The notes below the pieces were generated by a model, which saw only the letters and a program-made list of their open reading frames with translations, was not told where the DNA came from and searched no databases. A stretch of DNA of 64,000 bases. Origin: Nocardioides silvaticus. Lineage in GTDB: Bacteria > Actinomycetota > Actinomycetes > Propionibacteriales > Nocardioidaceae. A program made the translations under genes and the position numbers. Below, in pieces: positions 23,539-33,331 of this stretch. How positions within the stretch are numbered: position 1 is the first letter of the stretch; every line of letters starts with the position of its first letter. Location of the stretch: contig NZ_QGDD01000002.1 in the NCBI RefSeq assembly GCF_003160695.1, positions 1 through 64,000 on the forward strand, written 5' to 3'.

Positions 23539-24648
23539 GTGAGAGACGTCGTCATCCTCGGCTCGACCGGGTCGATCGGCACCCAGGCGCTCGACCTGGT
23601 CCGGGCCAACCCCGACCGGTTCCGCGTCGTCGGCCTCACCGCGGGCGGCAGCAACCCCGAGCTCTTCCAGCGGCAGGTCGCCGAGGTGACCGCGCGGCAC
23701 CCGGCAGCGTTCTCGGGACTCGGCGAGGAGGCGTCCGTCGAGGCCGCCGGGCTGCCCTGCGACGTCGTGCTGAACGGCATCACCGGGGCCGTCGGGCTCC
23801 GGCCGACCCTGGCTGCGCTGGAGGCCGGGCGGACGCTGGCGCTGGCCAACAAGGAGTCGCTCATCATCGGCGGCCCGCTGGTCAAGGACCGCGCGCGACC
23901 CGGTCAGATCGTGCCGGTCGACAGCGAGCACAGCGCGATCGCGCAGAGCCTGCGCGGCGGCAGCCGCGAGGAGGTACGACGCCTCGTGCTGACCGCGAGC
24001 GGCGGCCCGTTCCGGGGTCGTACCCGCGCCGAGCTGGCCGAGGTCACGCCCGAGCAGGCCCTCGCGCACCCGAACTTCGCGATGGGCCGGGTGATCACCA
24101 CGAACTCGGCGACCCTGGTCAACAAGGGCCTCGAGGTGATCGAGGCGCACCTGCTCTTCGACGTGCCGTTCGACCGGATCGACGTGGTCGTCCACCCGCA
24201 GCAGCTCATCCACTCGATGGTCGAGTTCACCGACGGAGCCGTCGTCGCGCAGATCGGCCTCCCGACGATGCTGGTGCCGATCGCGCTGGGGATGTCCTGG
24301 CCCGACCGGGTCCCCGACGCGGAGACCCCGGTCGACTGGACCGAAGCAGCCGACTGGCGGTTCGAGCCGCTCGACGACGGCGCGTTCCCTGCGGTGGTGC
24401 TGGCGCGCGAGGCGGGGAGTCGCGGTGGCACCGCGCCCGCGGTCTACAACGCGGCCAACGAGGTGTGCGTCGACGCCTTCCACGAGGGCCAGCTGCCGTT
24501 TCCGGGAATCGTCGACGTGATCGGCACGGTGCTCGCGGACCACGACGTATTCTCGGGGGAGCAGCTCACGCTCGACGACGTCCTCGCCGCCGACGCCTGG
24601 GCACGCGATGCCGCAGCCCGCACCATCGACACCTTGCGAGGAACCTGA
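23539..24648 (+). CDS. dxr: 1-deoxy-D-xylulose 5-phosphate reductoisomerase
   Basis: A 369-residue enzyme that converts DXP to MEP with NADPH, the first committed step of the non-mevalonate isoprenoid pathway. The start is set at GTG 23539 so that the product begins VRDVVILGSTGSIGTQALDL, the NADPH-binding Rossmann loop. Metal and substrate residues are in ANKESLIIGG, VDSEHSAIAQSL, TASGGPFR and HPNFAMGRVITTNSATLVNKG, and the C-terminal domain has PAVYNAANE. An earlier GTG (23509) overlapping the meaB stop is possible. With rip1 and ispG it forms the conserved actinobacterial dxr-rip-ispG block. Confidence 0.96.
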   Translation: MRDVVILGSTGSIGTQALDLVRANPDRFRVVGLTAGGSNPELFQRQVAEVTARHPAAFSGLGEEASVEAAGLPCDVVLNGITGAVGLRPTLAALEAGRTLALANKESLIIGGPLVKDRARPGQIVPVDSEHSAIAQSLRGGSREEVRRLVLTASGGPFRGRTRAELAEVTPEQALAHPNFAMGRVITTNSATLVNKGLEVIEAHLLFDVPFDRIDVVVHPQQLIHSMVEFTDGAVVAQIGLPTMLVPIALGMSWPDRVPDAETPVDWTEAADWRFEPLDDGAFPAVVLAREAGSRGGTAPAVYNAANEVCVDAFHEGQLPFPGIVDVIGTVLADHDVFSGEQLTLDDVLAADAWARDAAARTIDTLRGT

Positions 24649-24654
24649 CCGACC

Positions 24655-26010
24655 GTGGACGCCCTCCAGTACGCCATCGGCTTCACGCTGTTCTTCATCG
24701 GGATCCTCGTCTCGATCGGCCTCCACGAGGTCGGCCACATGCTGCCCGCCAAGAAGTTCGGTGGGAAGGTGACGCAGTACTTCATCGGCTTCGGGCCCAC
24801 GGTGTGGAGCAAGCAGGTCGGCGAGACCGAGTACGGCCTCAAGGCGATCCCGCTGGGCGGCTACGTCAAGATCGTCGGGATGCTGCCGCCGGGGGCCGAC
24901 GAGCTCGCCGACGAGGTGACCTACGACGAGCAGGGCCGGCAGGTCACCCGGGTGCGCAAGTCCAACACGGGCATGTTCACCCAGCTGATCTCCGACGCGC
25001 GCGCGGCGGAGTGGGAGCAGGTCGGCCCGGAGGACGCCGACCGCCTCTTCTACAAGATGCCGTCCTGGAAGAAGGTCGTCGTCATGGCCGGCGGCCCGTC
25101 GGTCAACATCCTCATCGCGTTCTTCCTCTTCGCGACCCTGTTCTGGACCTACGGCAACCCCTCCGACCTTCGGACCACCACCACCCTCGACGAGGTGCAG
25201 GCCTGCATCGTCCCGCCCGAGGAGTCCGGTCGCGTCTGCACGCCGGAGGAGGTGCGCGACCAGCCGACGCCGGCCTACCAGGTCGGGCTCGAGGTCGGTG
25301 ACCGGATCGTGTCCTTCAACGGCGTCGAGACCGACGACTGGAGCGAGATCCAGCAGCTGATCCGCGACAACGACGACGGCGTCGCGACCATCGTGGTGGA
25401 GCGCGACGGCGAGCTGCTGACCAAGACCACCAAGACGACGGTCACGCCGCGGATCATCGACGAGGACGCCGACCCCGAGCCGGTCGGCTTCCTCGGCGTC
25501 CGGCCGAGCCAGGAGACCATCACGGGCGGCCCGCTCTACACGATCGAGCAGATGGGCGGCATGACCGTCGACGTCGTCAAGGCGCTCGGCACCCTGCCCG
25601 TGAAGGTGTTCGACGTCGCCCAGGCCGTCGTCGGTCTCGAGGACCGCGACCCCGAGGGCCCGGTCAGCATCGTCGGCGGCGGCCGGCTCGCGGGTGAGGT
25701 CGCCTCGCACGACGAGACCGACCTCACCGAGAAGGTGGTCTTCTTCACCGGCCTCCTCGCCGGCTTCAACTTCTTCATCGGGATGTTCAACTTCCTCCCG
25801 CTGCTCCCGCTCGACGGCGGTCACATCGCCAGCGCGCTGTGGGAGGGTCTGCGGCGCCGGTTCGCACGGCTGCGCGGCCGTCCCGACCCGGGCTACGTCG
25901 ACGCCGCGAAGCTGCTCCCGGTGGCGTACGTCGTGGCTTCGGCCATGCTGGTGATGGGCGTCGTGCTGATCGTGGGCGACCTGGTCGTCCCGGTCCGCCT
26001 CGAATCCTGA
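24655..26010 (+). CDS. rip1: Site-2 protease RseP/Rip1
   Basis: A 451-residue intramembrane zinc metalloprotease (M50). The first helix carries HEVGH (residues 24-28) and the last active-site helix has GMFNFLPLLPLDGGHI with the zinc-binding Asp. A PDZ domain lies between (about 200-290; YQVGLEVGDRIVSFNGVETDDWS). Rip1 cuts anti-sigma factors after a first cut outside the membrane and so controls envelope-stress ECF regulons. It stands between dxr and ispG, its conserved place in actinobacteria. GTG start with GAGGAA upstream. Substrates are unknown; the ECF partner at 9146-10261 is one candidate to test. Confidence 0.95.
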   Translation: MDALQYAIGFTLFFIGILVSIGLHEVGHMLPAKKFGGKVTQYFIGFGPTVWSKQVGETEYGLKAIPLGGYVKIVGMLPPGADELADEVTYDEQGRQVTRVRKSNTGMFTQLISDARAAEWEQVGPEDADRLFYKMPSWKKVVVMAGGPSVNILIAFFLFATLFWTYGNPSDLRTTTTLDEVQACIVPPEESGRVCTPEEVRDQPTPAYQVGLEVGDRIVSFNGVETDDWSEIQQLIRDNDDGVATIVVERDGELLTKTTKTTVTPRIIDEDADPEPVGFLGVRPSQETITGGPLYTIEQMGGMTVDVVKALGTLPVKVFDVAQAVVGLEDRDPEGPVSIVGGGRLAGEVASHDETDLTEKVVFFTGLLAGFNFFIGMFNFLPLLPLDGGHIASALWEGLRRRFARLRGRPDPGYVDAAKLLPVAYVVASAMLVMGVVLIVGDLVVPVRLES

Positions 26011-26028
26011 TCGGCCACCTCCCGGAAG

Positions 26029-26034
26029 TACCCT
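26029..26034 (+). promoter_or_regulatory. -10 element, leaderless promoter of ispG
   Basis: TACCCT is followed by exactly six bases and the ATG at 26041. The same hexamer with the same spacing precedes proS (36198-36203). Confidence 0.5.
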
Positions 26035-26040
26035 GGAACC

Positions 26041-27192
<1,152 letters not shown>

Positions 27193-27211
27193 CCTCAGCG
27201 GTCGTCCGCCG

Positions 27212-28156
27212 TCACTTCCAGGCTCGGGCGTAGTCGACCTCGTAGGTCGCCGGGAACGGCGTCGCGGCGCTCACCTTGTTGGTGCCGCTCGGCATGCTGA
27301 CCTGGAAGTTCAGGATCATGCTGAACGGCTGGTCGAACGGCTGGGGCGGCACCAGCGGGTCCGCCGGCACGGGGGAGCGGCTGAAGCACTGCTCGCCGTC
27401 GATGAAGAAGTCGAGCCCGGACGGGGCCCACTCCACCGTGTAGGTGTGCCAGCCGGTGACGTCGGAGATCCGGCAGTTCCAGCCGGTGTCGGCGGCATAG
27501 TGGCGGCCCTTGTAGTGCAGCGACGGTGGCACCAGCGTCGGGTCGGTCGACCACCACTCGGCCACGTCGATCTCGCCCGAGCTCGGCCACGGCCCGTACT
27601 TGTTGTCGACCGGGAGCATCCAGAACCCGCCGTGCAGACCGGAGGCGTTGCTGGGCGGGTACTTCGCGCGCACCTCGAACCGGCCGTAGGTCTGGGAGAA
27701 CTTGCCCTTGGTGCCGACCATCCCGCCGGTGTAGGGCGTGGTGAAGTCGTCGAAGGCGTTCCTGCAGCTCTTCGGGACGCCCTCGTCGCGCGCGGTCAAC
27801 CGCAGCACACCATCGGCGACGCTCACGTTGCCCTCGCTCGCGGTGAAGCAGGTGGCCTCGCTGCGGAAGCCGGTCTTCACCGTCTCCTGGATCGTCCACC
27901 TCCCCTCGTCCAGCGACGTGCCGTCGAAGTCCTCGGCGAAGGTGCAGGTCCAGGGCGAGCCGTCGCTCTTGGTGAGGGGCGTCCCGCACGCGTCGGGAGC
28001 CGGCTCGGCCTCGGCGGTGTCGGTGCTCTCGGGCGGCCCGACGGTCTGGAGCGACGCGAGTGCGCCGACAGCGACCACGGCGCCGCCGAGGACCCAGCGG
28101 CCTGGGCGGAGGCGACGGACAGTGCGGGAACGGGGTGCGGGACGTGCTTCAGGCAT
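27212..28156 (-). CDS. Secreted GH16 glycoside hydrolase A
   Basis: A 314-residue exported GH16 enzyme. A basic N-terminus and hydrophobic segment (about 21-40) form a signal peptide or anchor. The catalytic strand SGEIDVAEWW contains Glu195, Asp197 and Glu200 in the ExDxxE arrangement with beta-bulge, the laminarinase/agarase-type side of GH16. Aromatic clusters GLHGGFWMLP and YGPWPSSGEID line the cleft, and six Cys (57, 71, 103, 131, 228, 257) suggest three disulfides. ATG with GGAAAGG upstream. It is the first of six paralogues in 7.6 kb. The substrate is probably a beta-glucan or galactan, but it cannot be fixed from sequence. It converges on ispG. Confidence 0.93.
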   Translation of the reverse strand: MPEARPAPRSRTVRRLRPGRWVLGGAVVAVGALASLQTVGPPESTDTAEAEPAPDACGTPLTKSDGSPWTCTFAEDFDGTSLDEGRWTIQETVKTGFRSEATCFTASEGNVSVADGVLRLTARDEGVPKSCRNAFDDFTTPYTGGMVGTKGKFSQTYGRFEVRAKYPPSNASGLHGGFWMLPVDNKYGPWPSSGEIDVAEWWSTDPTLVPPSLHYKGRHYAADTGWNCRISDVTGWHTYTVEWAPSGLDFFIDGEQCFSRSPVPADPLVPPQPFDQPFSMILNFQVSMPSGTNKVSAATPFPATYEVDYARAWK

Positions 28157-28233
28157 GCGTGGACCTTTCCGGCCCCCGCCATTCCTTGCGGCTCGTTCTT
28201 TACCCGGGAAGTGTTATCAGATACGAGAACAAA

Positions 28234-29130
28234 TCAGCGCCACGCCCGGGCGTGGTCGACGTGGAGCTCCGCCGGGAACCTCGTCCGCCAGGTCAGCCCC
28301 TGGGTGAGCACGCCCAGGTTGAGGATCATGTGGAAGTCGCGGTCGAACGGCTGCGGCGCGCGCAACGGGTGCTCCGGGGTGGGCGACCGCGTGAAGCACA
28401 GCTCGCCGTCGATGAAGAAGCGGAACACGGCGGGCTGCCACACGACCGTGTAGGTGTGGAACGCGGTCACGTCGGCGACCCGGCAGTCCCAGCCGGAGTC
28501 GACGTCGGGGTCGCGACCGTCGAAGTGGAGCGACGGGAGCACCAGGTCGGGCTCGTAGGACCACCACTCGGCGACGTCGATCTCGCCGGAGTCGGGCCAG
28601 TCGCCGTACGTCTCCTCGAGCGGGTACATCCAGAAGCCGCCGTGGAGGCCACCGGTGCGGGCCGGCGGGAACTTGGCCCGGACCTCGAACCGCCCGTAGG
28701 TCTGGGCGAAGTGGCCGCGGGTGCCGACCATGCCGCCGGTGAAGCGGGTGCGGAGCCAGCTCATCCGCACCGTGCACTTCACCCACCGCCCCTTGCGGGC
28801 GGTCAGGACCAGGCTGCCGTCGCGCACGGCGACGTTCTCGGGGGAGTTCCGGTAGCAGGTGCGGCCCGTGCGGAAGCCGGTCTCCGAGGTCTCCTGGACG
28901 ATCCACTTCGAGCCGTCCAGCGACGTGCCGTCGAAGTCGTCGGAGAACGTGCACGTCCACGACGTGGTGTCGCCCTCGAGCGGCGCTGCCGCGCACGGGT
29001 CGGTCGCGGCGCGGGGGGCAGGTGCGGTCTCCGACCGCCGGGACGCCGCGGCACCGGGGGCGAGCCCGGCCGCGGCGACGAGCGCCGCGGCAGGTACCAG
29101 GAGGCGAGCGAGTCTGGTGGTGCGCAGCAC
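28234..29130 (-). CDS. Secreted GH16 glycoside hydrolase B
   Basis: A 298-residue paralogue of the neighbouring GH16 enzymes. GTG at 29130 is supported by GGGAG six bases upstream and gives a standard signal peptide (LARLLVPAAALVAAAGLAPG). The catalytic motif EIDVAE has Glu183, Asp185 and Glu188, with GGLHGGFWMYP before it and DVDSGWDCRVADV after it. The six Cys of the set are conserved. The body differs from copy A mainly in the loops around residues 115-135 and 165-180, which flank the substrate cleft, so the paralogues may differ in specificity. A GGTACGG/CCGTACC palindrome lies upstream (29164-29178). Confidence 0.92.
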   Translation of the reverse strand: MLRTTRLARLLVPAAALVAAAGLAPGAAASRRSETAPAPRAATDPCAAAPLEGDTTSWTCTFSDDFDGTSLDGSKWIVQETSETGFRTGRTCYRNSPENVAVRDGSLVLTARKGRWVKCTVRMSWLRTRFTGGMVGTRGHFAQTYGRFEVRAKFPPARTGGLHGGFWMYPLEETYGDWPDSGEIDVAEWWSYEPDLVLPSLHFDGRDPDVDSGWDCRVADVTAFHTYTVVWQPAVFRFFIDGELCFTRSPTPEHPLRAPQPFDRDFHMILNLGVLTQGLTWRTRFPAELHVDHARAWR

Positions 29131-29163
29131 GGCGGGCTCCCGAGATGGTCCGACAGATAACCG

Positions 29164-29178
29164 GGTACGGACCGTACC
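29164..29178. promoter_or_regulatory. Palindrome upstream of GH16 gene B
   Basis: GGTACGG-A-CCGTACC is a perfect 15-base palindrome 34 bases upstream of the GTG start at 29130. A symmetric site at a promoter position suggests a dimeric regulator, but the sequence is not shared by the other GH16 promoters. Confidence 0.35.
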
Positions 29179-29218
29179 GGTCATCCGACCTGCTCGGCGT
29201 CCGACCCGCCTGGTGAGA

Positions 29219-30184
29219 TCAGCGCCAGGCTTTCGCGTAGTCGACCAGCAGCTCCGCCGGGAAGGTGGTGCGCGCCGAGAGGCCCTGGTCCTGCACGCCC
29301 ACGTTGAGGATCATGCTGAACCGGTGGTCGAACGGCTGGGGAGCCCGCAGCGGGTGGTCCGGCTCCCACGTCGTGGTGAAGCACGCCGTGCCGTCGATGA
29401 GGAACTGCATCCGCGCGCGCTGCCAGACCAAGGTGTAGGTGTGGAAGACGTCGGGGTCCTCGACCCGGCAGTCCCAACCCGAGTCGACGTCAGGGTCACG
29501 GCCCTCGAAGTGCAGCGAGGGGAGCACCAGCGTGTGGTCGTAGGACCACCACTCCGCGACGTCGATCTCGCCGGAGTGCGGCCACGGCCCGTAGGTGGCT
29601 TCCACCGGGAACATCCAGAAGCCGCCGTGCACGCCGCCGGTCTGGTGCTCGGGGAACTTCATGCGGACCTCGAACCGGCCGTACTTCTGGGAGAACTTGC
29701 CCTTGGTGCCGATCATCCCGCCGGTGAACTTCGTGCGCAGCCACCGCGGCCCGAACCGGCAGTTGATCCACCGGCCCTTCCGCGCGGTCAGCACCAGGGC
29801 GCCGTCGCGCTGGGCGATGTTGTCCGGCGAGTCCCGGTAGCAGGTGCGACCGGTCTTGAAGCCCGTCTTCGCGGTGTGCTGGATGATCCAGCGCGACCGG
29901 TCGAGCTCCTTCTTGCCGAAGTTGTCGACGAACGAGCACCGCCACCGACGGCCGCTGGGCTTCCTGAGCACGGGACCACACTTGTCCCTCCGCTGTACCC
30001 GGTGCTCGGGGGTCCCGGCGGCGTCGTACGACGTCGCGGCGGTGGTCGCCCTCGCCGGTGCCGGCGCCGCGGGAGAAGCGGCCGGTGCGGCCGGTGCCGT
30101 GGTCGCCCCGATCGTCGGCGCCGCGATGCCCGTCGCTCCGACCACGACCGCGCCGACGAGCAGCCGGCGGAGGCGACCCCTCAC
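29219..30184 (-). CDS. Secreted GH16 glycoside hydrolase C
   Basis: A 321-residue GH16 paralogue. GTG at 30184 overlaps the stop of the upstream paralogue (GTGA), so the two are translationally coupled; another GTG lies six bases earlier. The signal peptide (LRRLLVGAVVVGATGIAAP) is followed by an Ala/Pro/Thr-rich linker of about 35 residues, absent from copies A and B, then the catalytic domain with EIDVAE (Glu206, Asp208, Glu211). The mature part is unusually basic (KPSGRRWRC, KKELDRSRW, ARKGRWINC). The six-Cys pattern is kept. The linker may space the domain away from the membrane or cell wall. Confidence 0.92.
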   Translation of the reverse strand: MRGRLRRLLVGAVVVGATGIAAPTIGATTAPAAPAASPAAPAPARATTAATSYDAAGTPEHRVQRRDKCGPVLRKPSGRRWRCSFVDNFGKKELDRSRWIIQHTAKTGFKTGRTCYRDSPDNIAQRDGALVLTARKGRWINCRFGPRWLRTKFTGGMIGTKGKFSQKYGRFEVRMKFPEHQTGGVHGGFWMFPVEATYGPWPHSGEIDVAEWWSYDHTLVLPSLHFEGRDPDVDSGWDCRVEDPDVFHTYTLVWQRARMQFLIDGTACFTTTWEPDHPLRAPQPFDHRFSMILNVGVQDQGLSARTTFPAELLVDYAKAWR

Positions 30185-31101
30185 TTCCACGCCTTCGCGT
30201 AGTCGACGACGTACCTGGCCGGGAACTCGGTCTCCGGGGTGACCTTCTGGCGCCCCACCTTCCGACCGACGCCCATGTTCAGGATCATGCTGAACGGGTG
30301 GTCGAACGGCTGCGGCGCCTGCTGCGGCGGCTCCGGCACCCACCGGCGGGCGAAGCACTGCTTGCCGTCGATCGAGAACCGCATCACGCGCTTCTGCCAG
30401 ACCAGCGTGTAGGTGTGGAACCGGCTGGGCTTCTGGATCCTGCAGCGCCAGCCGGAGTCGACATCCTTGTGGCGACCGTCGTAGTGCAACGACGGCAGCG
30501 CCAGCCTCGGCCGCGACGACCACCACTCGGCGATGTCGATCTCACCGGACTCCGGCCAGCGGCCGTAGGTCTTCTCGACCGGGTTCATCCAGAACCCGCC
30601 GTGGATCCCCGAGGTCCGGGCGGTCGGCCACTTGGCACGGACCTCGAACCGTCCGTAGGTCTGTGAGAACTTGCCCTTGGTGCCCACCATCCCGCCGGTG
30701 TAGCGGGTGGTGAACGTGCGCAGCAGGTTGCCGCACCGGAACATCTCGCCCTTGCGCGCGGTCAGGCGGAGGGCGCCACCCCGGACGGCGACGTTCTCCT
30801 GGTCGGGCGTGTAGCAGGTGGAGCCCGTCTTGAAGCCGGTGCGCGCGGTGTCCTGGACGATCCACTTGCGACGGTTGAGCCGGGCGCCCTCGAAGTCGTC
30901 GACGAACGTGCACTCCCAGGTCCCACCGCCGGCCTTGGGGACGAGGTCACCGCAGGCGTCGCTCGCCCGCTCGGCAAGGGGTGCCGGCGCTGCCGCGGCG
31001 GCGCCGGTCGGGGGCGTTGTCGTCGGCAGCGGCGCGAGCGCGGCGACAGCGACCAGGGTCGCCGCGACGCAGAGACGCCGCACGGCACGGACTGGCTGCA
31101 A
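30181..31101 (-). CDS. Secreted GH16 glycoside hydrolase D
   Basis: A 306-residue GH16 paralogue. TTG at 31101 is preferred because GGGGGA lies about seven bases upstream; an ATG at 31119 that includes this GGGGGA in the coding region is the alternative. Signal peptide: VRRLCVAATLVAVAALAPLP. The catalytic motif here is EIDIAE (Glu187, Asp189, Glu192), and the cleft segment is SGIHGGFWMNPVEKTYG. Its stop overlaps the start of copy C, making a two-gene operon. A short AGCACGTGCT palindrome lies upstream (31165-31174). Confidence 0.92.
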   Translation of the reverse strand: MQPVRAVRRLCVAATLVAVAALAPLPTTTPPTGAAAAAPAPLAERASDACGDLVPKAGGGTWECTFVDDFEGARLNRRKWIVQDTARTGFKTGSTCYTPDQENVAVRGGALRLTARKGEMFRCGNLLRTFTTRYTGGMVGTKGKFSQTYGRFEVRAKWPTARTSGIHGGFWMNPVEKTYGRWPESGEIDIAEWWSSRPRLALPSLHYDGRHKDVDSGWRCRIQKPSRFHTYTLVWQKRVMRFSIDGKQCFARRWVPEPPQQAPQPFDHPFSMILNMGVGRKVGRQKVTPETEFPARYVVDYAKAWK

Positions 31102-31164
31102 GTTCGTTCCCCCAGGCATACACGCGACGGGAACCCGAGAGGTCACGGATCTGCGCGAGCGTAC

Positions 31165-31174
31165 AGCACGTGCT
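31165..31174. promoter_or_regulatory. Short palindrome upstream of GH16 gene D
   Basis: AGCACGTGCT is a perfect 10-base palindrome 64 bases upstream of the TTG start. It lies in the 107-base gap between copies D and E. It is short enough to occur by chance. Confidence 0.2.
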
Positions 31175-31208
31175 CCCCGGCGGACCGGAGCGACCGGGCG
31201 CCGGATCG

Positions 31209-32204
31209 TCAGCGCCATGCCTTGGCGTAGTCGACGACGAAGGTCGCGGGGACCTTGGTGCGGTCGGTGACCTTGTGCGGTCCTCCGGCCTTCCCGACAC
31301 CGAGGTGGAGGATGAAGCTGAAGGGATGGTCGAAGGGTTGCGGCGCCCGTTGCGGCAGGCGTGGCTGCCAGCTGCGCTTGAAGCACTGCCGGCCGTCGAC
31401 GAAGAAGCGCATGACCTTGGGCGTCCAGAGCAGCCGGTAGGTGTGGAACCTCGTCGGCTTCGGCACCAGGCAGTTGCGTCCGGAGTCGACGCGACGGTCG
31501 CGGCCGTCGAAGTGCAGCGACGGGATGATCCGCCGCGGGAACTTCGACCACCACTCGGCGACGTCGATCTCACCCGACTCCGGCCACGGCCCGTAGGTCT
31601 GCTCGAACGGGTACATCCAGTAGCCGCCGTGCAGCCCGGAGACCCGCTTCGCGGTGGGGAACTTCGCCCGCACCTCCCACCGGCCGTAGGTCTGGGAGAA
31701 CTTGGTGCGCGTGCCGACCATGCCGCCGGAGTACGGGGTGGAGAACCGACCACCAGGGAGGCGGCACGAGAACTCCCGCCGGGCCTTGCGGACCGACACG
31801 CGGAGCTTCCCGTTGCCCACCGCGACCGTGCTCGGGTCGTCCTGGTAGCAGGTGAGCCCGGTGTAGAAGCCGGTCTCGTGGGTCTGCTGGACGATCCACT
31901 TGTCCCGGTTCAGCTGGGTGCCGGCGAAGTTGTCGACGAAGCTGCACCGCCAACGTCGACCGTTGGGCTTGACGAGCACCTTCCCGCAGCGGTTGCGGGC
32001 TGCCCTGCTCGTGGTCGGTGCGCTGTCGGCGGGCGTCGCCGTGCCGCCCCAACGGTCGAGCGCGGCCCGATCGCCTGGCGGCAACGGGTCCTGGACCCGG
32101 CCCTCGCCGGTCGCGCCGACCGGGGCGAAGCCGCCGACCAGCGCCAACGCGACGAGCAGGACGACCGCGAGCATCGAGCCACGGCCACGAACCGACCGAC
32201 CCAT
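31209..32204 (-). CDS. Secreted GH16 glycoside hydrolase E
   Basis: A 331-residue GH16 paralogue and the longest of the six. The ATG has GGGGGTA nine bases upstream, followed by a signal peptide (SMLAVVLLVALALVGGFAP) and a linker of about 40 residues. The catalytic motif EIDVAE has Glu212, Asp214 and Glu217. It is the most diverged of the set: VSVRKARREFSC replaces the usual LTARKG segment, and FILHLGVG replaces MILNMGVG. That hints at a different substrate loop. A perfect 19-base palindrome lies 23 bases upstream of the start (32227-32245). It is divided from copy F by mmuM and tetR. Confidence 0.92.
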   Translation of the reverse strand: MGRSVRGRGSMLAVVLLVALALVGGFAPVGATGEGRVQDPLPPGDRAALDRWGGTATPADSAPTTSRAARNRCGKVLVKPNGRRWRCSFVDNFAGTQLNRDKWIVQQTHETGFYTGLTCYQDDPSTVAVGNGKLRVSVRKARREFSCRLPGGRFSTPYSGGMVGTRTKFSQTYGRWEVRAKFPTAKRVSGLHGGYWMYPFEQTYGPWPESGEIDVAEWWSKFPRRIIPSLHFDGRDRRVDSGRNCLVPKPTRFHTYRLLWTPKVMRFFVDGRQCFKRSWQPRLPQRAPQPFDHPFSFILHLGVGKAGGPHKVTDRTKVPATFVVDYAKAWR

Positions 32205-32226
32205 CTGGTGCTACCCCCAGCGCCGT

Positions 32227-32245
32227 GACGTGGCAGTGCCACGTC
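32227..32245. promoter_or_regulatory. Perfect 19-bp palindrome upstream of GH16 gene E
   Basis: GACGTGGCA-G-TGCCACGTC, with nine-base arms and a single central base, lies 23-41 bases upstream of the start at 32204. This is the expected place and symmetry for a repressor site. No such site is seen before copies A, C or F. Confidence 0.5.
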
Positions 32246-32348
32246 GACCACCCATGCCTGCGGCGCCGAGTCGCTCGCAGTAGTCGGGGACACGGTAGCC
32301 GGACTCGCCAGGGCGCGCAGGAGATCTTGCAAGGCTCACCCACCTTCG

Positions 32349-33251
32349 TCAGCGGCCGGCGTCGACACCCCACATCGCGGCGACGTGCCGCAGGTCGGTG
32401 CCGCAACAGCCGCCGAGGACCTCGACCTGCGGGAAGGCGTCCAAGAGCGCCTTCTGGTCCACGGCGAGCAGGTTCGGGTCGCCGTCGTCGAGGTCGGTCG
32501 CCACGTCGAGCTCGGCGTGGCTCATCGTCGAGGCGTTGACCCGCAGCCCGCCCACCCGGGCCTGCCACGCGCCGCCGTCGAGCGCGCGGGCGACGTGGGT
32601 CGGGTGCGCGCAGTTGACGAAGAAGTACGGCGGCGCCGCCGCCTCGTCCACGGCGGCGAACGCCTCGCCGAGCGTGCGTCCGTCCGGCAACCGCCCGTCG
32701 GTCTCGACCGTGAAGCCGATCATGACCGGGAGGCCGAGGTCCGCAGCGGCCTGGGCGATGCCGATCCCCTCGCCGACATCGGTGAGGGTCAGCACCGTGG
32801 CACGGTCGGCTCCCGCCGCGGCGAAGGCCGCGAGCTGGGGGCGGTGGTAGTCGGCGGCCTCGGCCGGGTCCACCCCGCCGGCGGCCTGGTAGCCGTCGCC
32901 GCGCGGACCGAGGATCCCGCCGACCTGCCAACCGAGGAGCTCCTCGTCCCGGCCGGCCGCGAGCTCCCGCAGCAGGTCGACCGAGGTCCGGTTGACGCGG
33001 TCGAGCGCCGCGGCGTCGTAGCCGAGGGTCGCGCCGTGGTCGGGGTTGGCCCGCCAGGTCGGCGTCTCGAGCAGCACGGTCGCGCCGGCCCGGACGGCGA
33101 GGTCGACGTAGGCCGAGTAGTAGTCGCGGAGCGCAGCCCGGCCCTCTGCGGTGTCCACCAGGGGGAACGCCGCGAACTCGGGCAGGTCGATGCCGCGGTT
33201 GAAGATCAGGTCGGTCTCGAGACCGCCGTCGGTCAGCAGTCGCTGGGTCAT
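32349..33251 (-). CDS. mmuM: Homocysteine S-methyltransferase
   Basis: A 300-residue MmuM-type enzyme that methylates homocysteine to methionine, using S-methylmethionine or SAM as donor. The N-terminus LLTDGGLETDLIFNRGIDLPE, the first zinc Cys in FFVNCAHPTHV and the pair in VLGGCCGTDLRHVAAM are diagnostic. ATG with AGAGGA eight bases upstream. It diverges from a tetR gene, and the short region between holds two copies of a strong operator, so its expression is almost certainly under that regulator. The pair sits inside the GH16 array with no evident metabolic link to it. Confidence 0.94.
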   Translation of the reverse strand: MTQRLLTDGGLETDLIFNRGIDLPEFAAFPLVDTAEGRAALRDYYSAYVDLAVRAGATVLLETPTWRANPDHGATLGYDAAALDRVNRTSVDLLRELAAGRDEELLGWQVGGILGPRGDGYQAAGGVDPAEAADYHRPQLAAFAAAGADRATVLTLTDVGEGIGIAQAAADLGLPVMIGFTVETDGRLPDGRTLGEAFAAVDEAAAPPYFFVNCAHPTHVARALDGGAWQARVGGLRVNASTMSHAELDVATDLDDGDPNLLAVDQKALLDAFPQVEVLGGCCGTDLRHVAAMWGVDAGR

Positions 33252-33267
33252 GCTTGTGTCCTCTCTC

Positions 33268-33322
33268 GTTACAGACCGTTTGGTCTGGTACGAGGTTTGT
33301 AGCAGACCAAACGGTCTGTAAC
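33268..33322. promoter_or_regulatory. Paired TetR operators between mmuM and tetR
   Basis: GTTACAGACCGTTTGGTCTG (33268-33287) and its exact inverted copy (33303-33322) are separated by 15 bases. Each arm contains its own palindrome, CAGACC-GTTT-GGTCTG (or the complement), the usual form of a TetR dimer site. The right copy lies nine bases before the tetR start and the left copy 16 bases before mmuM, so both genes can be repressed. Confidence 0.85.
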
Positions 33323-33331
33323 AATCGAGTT

